Origin: Microplitis mediator
Taxonomy: Eukaryota > Arthropoda > Insecta > Hymenoptera > Braconidae
Assembly: GCF_029852145.1 (NCBI RefSeq)
Contig: NC_079975.1
Coordinates: 15,187,275-15,251,274, forward strand
Length of the DNA stretch: 64,000 nucleotides
Reading direction: 5' to 3'
Shown: in pieces, positions 45,217 through 56,330 of the stretch
How positions within the stretch are numbered: the first letter of the stretch is position 1
How the letters are laid out: each line of letters begins with the position of its first letter
Translations under genes and position numbers: made by a program
The notes under the pieces: model-generated
What the model saw: the letters and a program-made list of their open reading frames with translations, nothing else
Database searches by the model: none
Told to the model about the DNA's origin: nothing

Positions 45217-45575
45217 AGATGCCCTTATTAAGAAAAATGATTTAAAACAATTTGAATCGACTAATATGTTTAGGTTTCCACTATATTTAAATGGTGTAAT
45301 ACCGTACGATGGACGGTGTGGCTCAATAAGTTATAGATCAAATTGAACGGAATATAGTATAGTGCCGGATAGCTCAACTGGTAGAGCACTCGGCGCGATA
45401 CCAAATTGGTCTGGGTTCGATTCCCAGTTCGGGCTATCGATATTTTTTCTCAATTTATCTATAAATTGTCTTATTGAGAAGGTTTGCATGTTTAGGTTTC
45501 CATTATATTTAAATGGTGGTAAATTAAAACATATAGATATACAGTTAACATTGATTAAATCATTTTTCTTAATCA
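45217..45575. mobile_element. Inverted-repeat element carrying a tRNA-like sequence
   Basis: CCCTTATTAAGAAAAATGAT near 45222 is matched in inverse near 45555-45575 (ATCATTTTTCTTAATCAGGG). Its ends resemble the small element at 4955-5110. Inside, a block of about 31 bp (ATGTTTAGGTTTCCAyTATA onward) is directly repeated at 45265 and 45488, and the tRNA-like sequence lies between the two repeats. Confidence 0.6.
45364..45435 (+). tRNA. tRNA-like sequence, probably a pseudogene or SINE-type head
   Basis: It has a good D arm (GCTC...GAGC), a perfect T arm (CTGGG-TTCGATT-CCCAG) and both internal Pol III boxes (TAGCTCAACTGG and GGTTCGATTCC). The acceptor GCCGGA against TTCGGGC lacks one base of a Lys-tRNA-like GCCCGGA. 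The anticodon stem (CTCGG/CCAAA) has two mismatches, and the loop CGCGATA lacks U33. It may be transcribed by Pol III but is unlikely to work in translation. Confidence 0.5.
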
Positions 45576-45849
45576 GGGTGACACATTGACATACATATGA
45601 CAATCTTAAAGTAGTCTCGTACTATTTTTATAAAAGTGCAGGATATACATTAGTATATTCAAGTAATTTCTGGTACGAAAATTAGCTCAAGGCACTACAT
45701 AAATTCACCTTGAACAAGATATCTCTAATATTCTTGTCTAATTCTCGAAGTGCGACATAATGTAAACAACTTTTTTTAAGTCTTGTACAAGGCTTGCAAT
45801 TTACAACTTTGTACCCGTGTGTGCTGCAAAACCATAGTTATATAAAGCT
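45576..45849. other. Short unassigned spacer
   Basis: No frame, hairpin end or repeat match recognised between the tRNA-like element and the truncated LTR element. Confidence 0.4.
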
Positions 45850-45860
45850 TGCTCATTTGC

Positions 45861-46433
45861 TCATCCACCAATGGGTTCCATAAAACGTCTACCGTCATCC
45901 CGGTCCATTAATCGCCTTACCCGGTCACGAATAACATTGTCTGACCCATGGTGATTCAGCCACCGACTGCGTAAATATTCCCAAAGAGCCGCAACGTCCA
46001 CGTACTCTGGAATTGGGTTGGATTCCGACGGTATCTCATCCACTGCTGGGCTCCATCGTATATTTAAAGCACCCAGCGCCCTCTGGTGGTAACGATTCAG
46101 TCGATTTCGCAGGACTTGTGGTGACCCAAATGTCGACAACCCAAAACTGGCCAATAACATTTTGAGTTTCGATGGTAGTTGGTCCATCAACCACGTAAGT
46201 TCAGATGATGGTAATGTACTCTCGCTGTCGTGTTCCTCATCATACAGACCCACCGTGTCACTACCCGCATGACGTTCAGCTGTCAACAATTCGGCTGCCA
46301 GTGGTGTGTGTGATGGTTGCTGGCTTGCGTTTTGTCGCTCTTGTGGTGGATCATCATCGTTTCCCCCACGCATTCGGTGGCATTTGGCCAGTAACGCGCT
46401 CGATGTGTCCCAAATTTCGCGCCACGACTCCAT
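45861..46433 (-). pseudogene. gag: Gag N-terminal fragment
   Basis: From ATG at 46433 it follows the N-terminus of the 773-aa gag (MESWREIWDTSSALLAKC), including the SAP-like block at about residues 80-120. A 2-nt deletion near 45885 shifts the frame, giving an aberrant tail, and homology ends 30 bp later. The capsid and zinc-knuckle regions are absent. Confidence 0.85.
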
Positions 46434-46632
46434 TTTGAATTTTAAATAAATAATACACAGGATAAATTAAGAAAATAAATACGAATTATTTATCGCGAAC
46501 AAAAAAATTAAATATCCGGAAACAACGACCCGAATTCTCTTGATGCGATCCCAATCTCCGCACCTAAACCCGAAACTTCAAAAAAATCGAACCTGTATGA
46601 TTTAATGGCTCCCTGGCCCACGTTGGGCGCCA

Positions 46633-48985
46633 TATAACGTTTCCTTCTATTCGTCACAACCCAAGGCGAAGTGTGGTGTGTGCAGAATAGCCGTTATGGC
46701 CCACCGATGGTAAAACTGAATATAAAAATAATAAAACAAAACCAAAAATATCCCTTGGAGATGCCCACGATCCCCACTGGACACACAGCTCTTCTCAGGC
46801 TGGGTTAGATAACCGAATTGGGTGCCAGTTCGTGTACCCCCACGAACAAAATATAATCAACAAGAAATAAAGAAATGAAAATGAAAAATGAAAATAATAA
46901 AATCAGAGAGCAGTTTCAAGTGTTGGAAAAAGATAGCAAGAAAGAGATAGTGTAATGAATAAATAAATAAATCCCGGGTTGGTAGCCATTTAATAACCCG
47001 ATATATTTTTAATTATATCAATGTTTCAGCGGGTGTAACAAAACAATGTTTCAAATAATAATAGTTCACTTCACAATAAATTAGTAACCAATGGTCAATT
47101 GCGCAAAATAATAATTATAAAAATGCTAGATTTGATGTCACTCGCACGTGATAGCAAATAATTATAAATAATAATGTGGTGCACTTTAAAATATTATTTA
47201 ACCACAGTTTATAAGTATATATACGCAATATAATTTGATCCTTTGAGCGATTGTAACTATTTACCACCAATAATAATACTCGCTGATAATACTCGTAAAA
47301 AGTTACAGCAAATAATCACCAGTGTTTATAAATAATACTTCAATAATTGTAAAATAGTCGACGCAAAATATTCTGGAAATGATCACAAATTATATTTACC
47401 AGTATAAATATTTAACGCAAATAAGTGCTCACTGATACTACAATAAAATATCCAACGCACAATAATACAGAAAACACTGATGATATATAAATGATTGTAA
47501 AATATTTCTCAAAATAATAAATACTGATCACACAATAGTTCACCTACGAGTCGATATTTACCGCAAAAAACTAAATAATATAAAAAATAATTATCAAATA
47601 ATATTATCGTATTAAATCAAAATGTTTCCCAGATAATAATTAATTAATTGTAAATATCTACCGCAACTAAAAGAAAACGTTCCCAATAATATTCAAAATG
47701 ATGAATAATAAATGTGAATATTATTAATTATTTACCGTCAAGACGTATAAACGGTCACCAATAATTACTTAATAATATAATAATAATAATCGTAAATATC
47801 ATTAACTATTTACCGTCCACTCATGTAATAGCTCACCAATAATTATTTTAATAATACGATAATAATAATTATAAATATCATTAATTATTTACCGTCAACT
47901 CATATCAACGGTCACCAATAATTATTTAATAATATAATAATAATAAATAACTTCCAAGTTTTGGATAAAAATTTATCGCCGGGACAAACAGGTACGCGAG
48001 TATATCTATATATATGGAATGTTAATATAAGCGCTGCTCTCTCTCTCACTCACAAGTGAGAGATATACGAATGGCCACCAACGCGGGACAAATTACACGC
48101 CAATGTAGTTAGCACAAAGGTACTTACAGTCGTCGTTGTAATGCAACACTCGTATAAGCTCCATTGGTGCTCAATTAACGATATATCAATATACTTGAGG
48201 CCACAAATATTCTCAATATTAATCTTTAAGTGTCCCGAACACTTTATAAATGGCCAATACAATTTATAAATCTCAGCAAGTCCAAATGGCGTCTCAATTT
48301 AGAAAAATATTTGGCAGCATCAAGCAACGCACCTTGCTCTCACAAGTGATTATCCACGTCTGATCATGGCAGCACGTGTTTCTCACGCCGGCACTTCGGC
48401 CGACGCCATCTTGTGATTTTTCTCACTCCGACCAATGGAGAAATATACCTATCACATGTTAATTTTCTCATCAACACCAACATGATGCATGACTTGTTTT
48501 ATTGTAATTTGCCCATTCCCGACATTAAATGACCATTCGCATATTTCAGAGCCTATTATTAATGTAATTTTTCCGATAAATCTCGCATTGGTTTATTTAT
48601 AAAATCAGTAAATTTATTTATTATAAATAAATTTACTGCTGCCTACTGTTGCGTTGAAGCGCATGCGTCAACCAACCAAAATAATAATAGTAATCATATA
48701 ATCAAATAAATAAATGCGCAATTATTTATCCCAGCGTTCGTAAAATCCATTTAACAGTTTATAAAATTCAGTAAATTTTACTGAGTTAGACGCACTTTTT
48801 ACCTAGGAAATTAAACAAATAATAAAAACACAGTAAATAATATAAGATAATACATAAAATAATAATAATAATAGTAATGATAATAATAATAATAATATTA
48901 AAGACGTGTTGAGCAGCGTGTGCTGCCACCTATTGCCCCTCTCCGACTTAATGCGAAGATGCCGCGATATTTAAATATCGTGAAA
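46633..48985 (-). repeat. Diverged 2.35-kb LTR of the truncated element
   Basis: On the minus strand it begins CACGATATTTAAATATCGCG and ends AACGTTATA. It is about 350 bp longer than the 8113 LTR, with the extra length in AT-rich repeats around 47700-47960, where a unit containing AATTATTTACCGTC and TCACCAATAATTA recurs three times. Confidence 0.8.
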
Positions 48986-49440
48986 ACTCCATCAAATCAC
49001 CAAGAACCATTGGCTGTACGGGATAACCCTGAGGCCAGCTAGGCAAACAACCCAGCAAGAGAAAAAAAAATCACCAAGAAAACACCGACAAAACTCCGCA
49101 AAAGTCCCAACGAAACTCCGAGTGTCAAAGCCGCTAAAACTCCAACGATACACCGTCAAAACTCCGTGGAAATCCCAACGAAACTCTAAGGAACCACTGA
49201 CAAAACTCCAAGAAAACACTGGCAAGACACCGACTCAAGTCCAAAAAAACACCGCGAAAACTCCAAGCAGACACCGACTGAACTCGCAAAAAACACAAGA
49301 GAAACCTTGTCTCGTAACTACACACAGAACGCCGCCTTTCTACCATGAAAACACCGCCGAAACTCCGTCGATACACTGTGGTAACACTGTAAGGGAGTTA
49401 ACACCGCAGAATCTCCATGTTTTCACCATGTTTCTACCGT
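48986..49440 (+). repeat. Degenerate short-period repeat (ACACCGxxRAAACTCC theme)
   Basis: Over about 450 bp the words AAAACTCC, ACACCG, CCAACGAAACTC and AAAACACC recur every 10-13 bp with many substitutions. Overlapping frames read on both strands, as expected for a minisatellite. It begins exactly where the truncated LTR ends. Confidence 0.75.
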
Positions 49441-50162
49441 CTCGTCAATACCGCAAGGGTTATCAAATTTAACAAATAAAACTTAAATTAATTTTGAAAA
49501 TAAAAAGCATATTTTCCAATAAAATAAGGATTTTAAAATCAAAATCCGTCTTTTAAATTTCATTGAGATATGGTTATTTTAATTTATATATCAATAAACA
49601 GAAATAAATTTGAAACGGGTAATTTTCTCTAAAATATCAATGCATTTTTTCAAAAGAATTTTATGAGATGCTACATCTGTTTTTTATCAGTTGAATTAGC
49701 CAATAAACAGATTTCATCGGTAAAAAAGGACACCGAGTATGCAAATCAAAATAATCACCTCGTACCTGAGTGGCACATAAACATAAACAATTATTATTTA
49801 ATTTATGATTTGAAAATCTGTCTATTAGGTATAATTCATCTGGACAAACTTGACAAGCCAGTGCTATATTCATTTGTGACGTATTCAAGATAATACTGCC
49901 GTGTCAAGGTTATCCGGATGATTTATAAATTTAACTTTTTTGCATATTATATAAACATTCTACCTACTTGGTAGAAAAAAATTCCTAAAATCTCGGATTG
50001 AGAAACTAATCCTAGAGTCAAGTAGGCTCCAAAATTAAGAAAAACGATTCAAAATTATTCGCGATGTTAAATGTTCATAAGAAGGGCGATTGAAAAGTAT
50101 TTAAAGTATTCAAAAACATTAAAGTATGAAAAAAAATTTTTTTTTCAATTTTTTAAATTGTT

Positions 50163-50167
<5 letters not shown>
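49441..50167. other. AT-rich region with a dispersed repeat copy
   Basis: No gene recognised. Positions 50030-50140 are a diverged inverse copy of 4985-5090 (shared ATGTTAAATG, GTATTCAAA and CGATT words). A small hairpin (CTACTTGGTAG ... CAAGTAGG) lies at about 49970-50030. Confidence 0.5.

Positions 50168-50210
<43 letters not shown>
50168..50210. repeat. (TA)n microsatellite
   Basis: TA run abutting the left LTR of the 50211-54003 element; the probable integration site, matched by (TA)n at 54004-54032. Confidence 0.9.
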
Positions 50211-50213
<3 letters not shown>

Positions 50214-51258
50214 AACGGGTTTTTCACCACCGGGGATCTACCGGAGTGAAATCCGAATACACTTACGATTTTTGGCAACCTTGTTCAATATTATTAAAGT
50301 TGGGCGCCAGGTGATTTTATAATCACCAAATAAACAATTATCAAAAATGTCAAGTCAGGGTGGCGGATCGGGGAAAGGTCAGGCACTTAAGACTACGATA
50401 AATAATTGATCAGAATTAAACAAAATAATTAGTCGTATATTAAACACAAAATAATAAATTGATCGGTATCACAATTAAAATTATCGGTTACAAAAAAAAT
50501 TATAAATGCCGTTGTCGGCTTGACTCGATATAAACAAAACAAATTGATCGTAGTTGATCGGAAAACAAATCAGTTCATTGCTTAAAAAATACACAGTCGG
50601 TTGACGAAAGTAAAATAAAACTTATTTTATTTTTCACACAAAATACTTGACGAATGACGTCAGAGTATTGTAAACGTAAGACTCGACTGCGGTACGACTG
50701 AGACACGGATAATCCGTAATTCTCAGAATTACTCGATTGAAATAAAATAAAATATAAAATAATATTTTATTTCGGTAACGCGTTAACTTGCACGATCATA
50801 TAATTTTTACGCGTAATTAACTATTTAATTGATTATTATTACGTACGCACTGCACTTATTTATTTATTATTGCACTCGTACACTTTGTTCAGATTCGGGC
50901 CGAGCTTCGGCTTGTTCACTTGTTCACTTAATCGGTTATTGTCGGTCGTAATTAATTGTCGCGAATTATTGTTCGTTGATCAAACTCGGATTGATCTTAC
51001 ATGTCGTAATTCAAATCGTTCATACGTCGGAATCGAGAATTGTTCAGAGTCGAATTGTTCAAATAAAAAATAAACGTGGCCGATCAGTACGGCGTCTATC
51101 CCGGATCCCTCTCGACAATCAATGCGTTGGATCGTTTGCTCGGTCAAAGTCGGAATTTTCGATGCTAGAGGTCACTAAAATTTGCTCACCGGATAATTAT
51201 TTATTATTTCAAATAATTTTCAAACCACGGGTCGATGTCGAATTTTCCTCATGTTACA
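50211..51258 (-). repeat. 3' LTR of second gag-only element (1048 bp)
   Basis: Plus strand starts TGTAACGGGTTTTTCACCAC and ends CCTCATGTTACA, so the LTR has short TGTAAC/GTTACA inverted ends. Confidence 0.9.
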
Positions 51259-52884
51259 AAACCTCCCCCCAGACATTGACACGGGGTTTCGAGGTGTTTG
51301 GTCGATTTGTTCGCGTTGATCGGTGGTTGTTCTTCGTGGTCGTTTTCCGGTTTGATCGTCAGGTTGAACCTCGTAACCTGATTTGCTTGTTCGGTTGGTC
51401 GTTTGATCGGTTCGGTTCTTTGTTCGGTAGTAGTCGATGGATCGGCGGTCGTTGTTCGGTCTATCGTTCGGTGGTAATCGGTTGGTCGGCATTCGTTGTT
51501 CGGCCTGGTCATTCCTCGATCTTGACCAGTATCGGTTGCAAGTCCAGCAAGTCGGGTTTGGGCCGTTTTCAGCACCACAGGACCAGCAATATCCAGATCG
51601 GCGTGGTTTCGGGCAGTCATGATGACCATGACCTGCTTGTCGACAATTGAAGCACTTACCACGACGCTTCATTTCGATTGTCGGTCTCAAATCGGCTCGT
51701 CGGCTTCTCGGGGCCGGTTTCGGCGATATAATCGATTTCGGTGTCGGCGATATTTTCGATGTCGGTGTCGTTTTCGGCGTTATAATTGATGTCGATGTCG
51801 TTTTCGGTAATGTTGTCGGTTTCGGCGATATATACGGTGTCGATTTTGGCGGTATAGTCGATTTCGGTGACATTTTCGATGTCGGTGTCGTCGTCGGCGA
51901 TATAATCGATGTCAATGTCGTTTTCGGCGGTATATTCGATGTTAATTTCGACGATGGATTTGATATCGGTGTTTGCGATGTTGTCGATGTCGTATTTGGC
52001 GATGTTGTCGGTGTCGGTATCGGCGATATAGTCGGTGTCGATTTTGGCAGTATTGTCGGTGTCATTTCTGGAGGTGTTATCGATGTCGGTGTCGAGGAAA
52101 TACTCGATGTCGGTGTCGTTGATCGTTTTGAATCACTCGATGAGTAACCACTGCTAGAATCGGTGTCTTCTCTTATCGATTCGTTCTTCGGTTCGTTCGG
52201 TGGACGTTGTTCATAATTGTTCCCGGTCGTAATCGCTGCTGGTTGGTCGTTGATTGTCCAAGGTGTGTCGGCGTGTCGCTTTCTTCGTAGCGCACGATAT
52301 AGTCGGTCACGTCGAGATTCTTCGGTTCCTGAAACGCTAGCATTTAGTGTAAGCAGGAATTCGCGTATCTGCTTCGATTCTAAGTCGTTGATCCATTCGT
52401 AACCGGATTCGTATCCTACCGAACTCGGTGTTTGAGCTGTCAGCTTGCGCCGTGCAGCTGCGACAGCTTCCTCCTGGGAACGGAGGGCTTCGATTTGTCG
52501 GGCCATCTCTCGTTCAATGGCTTCTAGGCGTCTTCTCTCAGCGGATAGGCTAGCATGTTCTTGCATAGCCTCAAAGCAAGTACTGATCGATCTTTCTCGA
52601 TTAGACGGTGTCGGTGAAGCAAGTGGCGTCGTTCCGGTTCGGAAAATCAGCGGTGGTGTGATCGATATCGGTCGTTCTTCGGTTGTTCGATTGTTCTGAT
52701 TGGTCGGTATCAGTCGTTGTTCGATTGTTCGGTTGACACGGTCGGTCAATGTGGATATTTGTTCCATGAATCGATTGTTCTGCGATGTCGTGTCCACATT
52801 GGTCGGTCGAGTCGTTGGCGGTGAATGGAACATCTTGGCGAAGTTGATCAATTTAACGGGTCGAGTCGTAAACGGTTCGTTCAA
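51220..52884 (-). CDS. gag: Gag-like protein (554 aa) of the second gag-only element
   Basis: The frame starts at ATG 52884, about 50 bp after the primer binding site, and stops at 51220 inside the 3' LTR. Seen: Thr/Pro/Arg-rich N-terminus; a charged helical, coiled-coil-like stretch at about 100-150; a SAP-like segment at about 163-205 (WINDLESKQIREFLLTL...); a long low-complexity Ser/Thr/Pro/Ile tract with repeated SPKTTPTS-like units (about 245-390); a canonical zinc knuckle (CFNCRQAGHGHHDC); and a second knuckle (CWSCG...C) in which the His is replaced. There is no clear Retrotrans_gag capsid domain. Inferred role: RNA binding and particle formation for a non-autonomous element. The SAP-like segment plus canonical-then-degenerate knuckle pair parallels the 773-aa gag at 10321. 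Confidence 0.75.
   Translation of the reverse strand: MNEPFTTRPVKLINFAKMFHSPPTTRPTNVDTTSQNNRFMEQISTLTDRVNRTIEQRLIPTNQNNRTTEERPISITPPLIFRTGTTPLASPTPSNRERSISTCFEAMQEHASLSAERRRLEAIEREMARQIEALRSQEEAVAAARRKLTAQTPSSVGYESGYEWINDLESKQIREFLLTLNASVSGTEESRRDRLYRALRRKRHADTPWTINDQPAAITTGNNYEQRPPNEPKNESIREDTDSSSGYSSSDSKRSTTPTSSISSTPTSITPPEMTPTILPKSTPTISPIPTPTTSPNTTSTTSQTPISNPSSKLTSNIPPKTTLTSIISPTTTPTSKMSPKSTIPPKSTPYISPKPTTLPKTTSTSIITPKTTPTSKISPTPKSIISPKPAPRSRRADLRPTIEMKRRGKCFNCRQAGHGHHDCPKPRRSGYCWSCGAENGPNPTCWTCNRYWSRSRNDQAEQRMPTNRLPPNDRPNNDRRSIDYYRTKNRTDQTTNRTSKSGYEVQPDDQTGKRPRRTTTDQREQIDQTPRNPVSMSGGRFCNMRKIRHRPVV
51259..51271 (-). other. Polypurine tract of second gag-only element
   Basis: The minus strand reads TGGGGGGAGGTTT immediately before the 3' LTR. 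Confidence 0.8.
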
Positions 52885-52932
52885 AATTGTCGATCGTAAT
52901 CTTACGTAGATCCGTGCCTTCTGACCTTTTGT

Positions 52933-52950
52933 GCCCCACGTTGGGCGCCA
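52933..52950 (-). other. Primer binding site of second gag-only element
   Basis: The minus strand reads TGGCGCCCAACGTGGGGC, identical over 18 bases to the site at 10119. A TATTT spacer lies between it and the LTR. Confidence 0.85.
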
Positions 52951-52955
52951 AAATA

Positions 52956-54000
52956 TGTAACGGGTTTTTCACCACCGGGGATCTACCGGAGTGAAATCCG
53001 AATACACTTACGATTTTTGGCAACCTTGTTCAATATTATTAAAGTTGGGCGCCAGGTGATTTTATAATCACCAAATAAACAATTATCAAAAATGTCAAGT
53101 CAGGGTGGCGGATCGGGGAAAGGTCAGGCACTTAAGACTACGATAAATAATTGATCAGAATTAAACAAAATAATTAGTCGTATATTAAACACAAAATAAT
53201 AAATTGATCGGTATCACAATTAAAATTATCGGTTACAAAAAAAATTATAAATGCCGTTGTCGGCTTGACTCGATATAAACAAAACAAATTGATCGTAGTT
53301 GATCGGAAAACAAATCAGTTCATTGCTCAAAAAATACACAGTCGGTTGACGAAAGTAAAATAAAACTTATTTTATTTTTCACACAAAATACTTGACGAAT
53401 GACGTCAGAGTATTGTAAACGTAAGACTCGACTGCGGTACGACTGAGACACGGATAATCCGTAATTCTCAGAATTACTCGATTGAAATAAAATAAAATAT
53501 AAAATAATATTTTATTTCGGTAACGCGTTAACTTGCACGATCATATAATTTTTACGCGTAATTAACTATTTAATTGATTATTATTACGTACGCACTGCAC
53601 TTATTTATTTATTATTGCACTCGTACACTTTGTTCAGATTCGGGCCGAGCTTCGGCTTGTTCACTTGTTCACTTAATCGGTTATTGTCGGTCGTAATTAA
53701 TTGTCGCGAATTATTGTTCGTTGATCAAACTCGGATTGATCTTACATGTCGTAATTCAAATCGTTCATACGTCGGAATCGAGAATTGTTCAGAGTCGAAT
53801 TGTTCAAATAAAAAATAAACGTGGCCGATCAGTACGGCGTCTATCCCGGATCCCTCTCGACAATCAATGCGTTGGATCGTTTGCTCGGTCAAAGTCGGAA
53901 TTTTCGATGCTAGAGGTCACTAAAATTTGCTCACCGGATAATTATTTATTATTTCAAATAATTTTCAAACCACGGGTCGATGTCGAATTTTCCTCATGTT

Positions 54001-54003
<3 letters not shown>
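52956..54003 (-). repeat. 5' LTR of second gag-only element (1048 bp)
   Basis: Direct copy of 50211-51258 with one visible substitution. Confidence 0.9.
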
Positions 54004-54035
<32 letters not shown>

Positions 54036-54968
54036 TGAGACAATGTGAATTGTCATTATCTCCCTCAGCCTTGCGGTTCCCATTTTTCCCCGTCTCGTTG
54101 CCGTCTGAAACCAACTAAAGCTAGAGTCATAGTGCCATGGTCACATGACTAATTATCACCTCAACGCATGACCGTGAGGGGAAGTGGGGAGCGAGCCCAA
54201 AAACTCAGCCCTAAGGCCCTACGGTGATTGAACTTCACTTCGATCCTGGATCCGTTAACGTTCAGACGTTACTATCATTTCAATATCAATTGTTATATTT
54301 GCAATATTCACGTATTTTATATTTTGTAAATCGCACATATTTTCCTGGCAATTCACTTGCAAAATAGTATTTTTTGTATTGTTATTAGTTATTAATTATA
54401 ATTAAATTTAAGTACATTGAAAGTATTATACGTTACCGGCGACATATTCGCGGTAATAAAACTAAATTAAATAATAAAATCAGTGTATAATAAGGATTTA
54501 GTCCACGTGGCCACTACTGCGTATCCTGCGTTCCAGCCAGGACCATTGCTATTGTATTCTGCGTGAAACGTTATTGTAAGTAATTGAGTTTATTATAATT
54601 GGCAATAAAATTGCACATTGTCCTAATAAATTCCCTATTTTGCTCATCACCTTATTCTATCCTTATTTTAATATACTGGTGGGATTATTTAATACAATAA
54701 AATAATTATTAATTAAGTTAGAAATAATAAGTAAGTCAGCTGTAAGAAAGCAGCATAGAAATTATCAGCCGTGAGGTAAGTTGATAAGTCTTTTTTTATA
54801 CGTTGCCGAGTTTGAATAAGTGCGGGTCTTTGCTTTGCAAGAACCCCAGCCCACTGCTCTGTCCAGCATAAAATAAAATTTGTTAGAGGCCGGCCTAAAC
54901 CAGGGTTTAACCCGCGAATTCTGGTGGCTGCTGGTGAAAATCGCGAAGACAAAAAGCGATTTGTCTCA
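54036..54968. mobile_element. Possible solo LTR or TIR element
   Basis: Ends TGAGACAATGTG and GCGATTTGTCTCA form TTGAGACAA/TTGTCTCAA inverted termini between TA tracts. The interior is single-copy, higher-complexity sequence. No clean target duplication can be read in the TA context, so LTR versus DNA element is undecided. Confidence 0.4.
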
Positions 54969-54982
54969 ATATATATATATAC

Positions 54983-55248
54983 ATTTAGTGGTTGAGGTGA
55001 TAATTATAATAATATAAATTATTAAAACCAACTAATTAATTTAAACAAATGTTTTATTTAAATAAACGGAAATAACACAGCGATTGTGAGTATACAGTAA
55101 AGTAAGAAGACTGGATGCGTGTGTACAATTCTACGGTCTATTACTCATTGTCCCCACCAATGTGGTAGAGATAGATAAAATGAAATAATCGATCTTCGAC
55201 GGAAACTGTCGAATTTTATCGATCGCGTCAACTAGTAGCAACGCTACA
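54983..55248 (-). repeat. Gypsy LTR (266 bp), minus orientation
   Basis: The minus strand reads TGTAGCGTTGCTACTAG to CCACTAAAT. It is an inverted partner of 59016-59281 with the same length and high identity. It is preceded (minus) by a purine tract ACAAAGGGAGTTC, so it is a 3' LTR. Confidence 0.85.
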
Positions 55249-55426
55249 GAACTCCCTTTGTTTTTTTTTTTTTTTTAATTTAATACACGATAATTAAAGT
55301 AATGGAATATTTACAAATGATATGAATAAATGAATAATTAAATGGATAAATATTATAAAGTAGTGAATTATTACTTTGTAAAAAAAAACTTTTATGTGAA
55401 AAAAAATTATTAAATCGCGTAAATTT

Positions 55427-56330
55427 TTAAATATTAAACCGGACTCGGTGTTTTACGGTCTCGGTTGCTGTGTTATTCGGCTGGGAGTATGTTATTATCG
55501 TCGTCGTGTCGACTGAATTTGCCTCGTCTACCGGCTTTAATCTGTCCACAGAAATGGCGATTTGTCGTCCACGAAAATCAACGATGAAGTATTTATCGTG
55601 TCGGGTTATTACACGATATGGACCTTCGTACGGCGGCGAGAAAGATGGTCCAACCTGGTCATTCCGTACCGATACGTGGCTGCAAGTACTAAGGTTCCTG
55701 AAACAGAAAACAGAATGCTTGCCGTGACGCGACATTTCGGCCGGTGCCAATGAATTGAAATGACGTTTTAATGTGTTAATGATGTCATGAGGTGAAGTTT
55801 TGTTACTGGGAGTGAGTAACTCACCAGGTAAACGAATTAGCTCACCGTACACTAATTCAGCCGGGGTCGTCTGGATGTCGTCTTTCCAAGCAGCACGTAA
55901 GCCGAGCAAAACCGCTGATAATGCGTCATACCACTAAGCCGAGCAAAACGGCTGGTAATGCGTCATACCATGACTCTTGGTGACACAAAAGTGCTGATTT
56001 CAGCTGACGATGTAAACGTTCTACGAGAACGTTGGTTTGCGGGTGATACGGCGTGGTATGTAAGTGTTTTATTCCGAACATTTTTATCAACGATTGGAAT
56101 AACGATGATTCGAATTGCGGATCTTGATCCGAAGTAATGCGTTTCGGTACTCCGTGGCGTGAAATCCAGTGCAGCGATAGTGCATGTGCTATCGTCTCTG
56201 CGGTTCCATTGGATAACGGGACAGCCTCAGAAAACCTCGTGAATCGGTCGATGATCGTTAAGCACTGGTTAAAGCCTCTTGATGTTTTTAATGACCAGGG
56301 CCTGAGACTTTGTGCTATAAGGTTAGACCT
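55427..56330 (-). pseudogene. Gypsy integrase core and C-terminus
   Basis: Minus-strand frame begins near 56330 (...SRGFNQCLTIIDRF), with the integrase D (IDRF), D (TSDQDPQF) and E (LVERLHRQLK) positions. It continues through a C-terminal domain (VGPSFSPPYEGPYRVI, FRGRQIAISVDRLKP) to a stop at 55427, 180 bp before the 3' LTR. A tandem duplication of about 37 bp (TGGTATGACGCATTA unit at about 55905-55970) shifts the frame. The N-terminal half of integrase is not on this strand; see 60391-61641. Confidence 0.82.

Larger units (their letters stand above)
45850..48985 (-). mobile_element. Truncated, older relative of the 8113-15376 gag-only element
   Basis: Minus strand: LTR 48985-46633, primer binding site 46632-46615, leader, and the first quarter of gag, after which similarity to 10321-12642 stops abruptly near 45850. 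There is no 3' LTR. The copy is clearly more diverged than the intact element, in both LTR and gag. Confidence 0.85.
50211..54003 (-). mobile_element. Second gag-only LTR retrotransposon, recent
   Basis: Two LTRs of exactly 1048 bp (50211-51258 and 52956-54003) enclose only 1.7 kb. Minus-strand order: 5' LTR (52956-54003), primer binding site (52933-52950), gag-like frame, polypurine tract (51259-51271), 3' LTR. No pol. I found only one LTR difference (T/C near 50583/53328). It lies inside a (TA)n tract, which hides the target duplication. It is a different family from 8113 by LTR sequence, but with the same primer binding site and a similarly arranged gag. Confidence 0.92.

Noticed and set aside
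48986..49440. Possible gene encoding a Thr/Lys/Pro repeat protein
   Set aside because: Frames exist on both strands with the same periodicity and no start, splice or conservation evidence; better explained as a degenerate minisatellite.
50976..51650. A 224-codon plus-strand frame
   Set aside because: It crosses an LTR boundary and is antisense to the gag-like frame with zinc knuckles.
51647..52147. Gly/Val/Asp-rich plus frame like a repeat protein
   Set aside because: Antisense of the Thr/Pro/Ser repeats of the 554-aa gag-like protein.
54713..54952. A 79-codon minus frame resembling a host-like peptide
   Set aside because: It lies in the putative solo LTR, is short, and has no domain or splice support.
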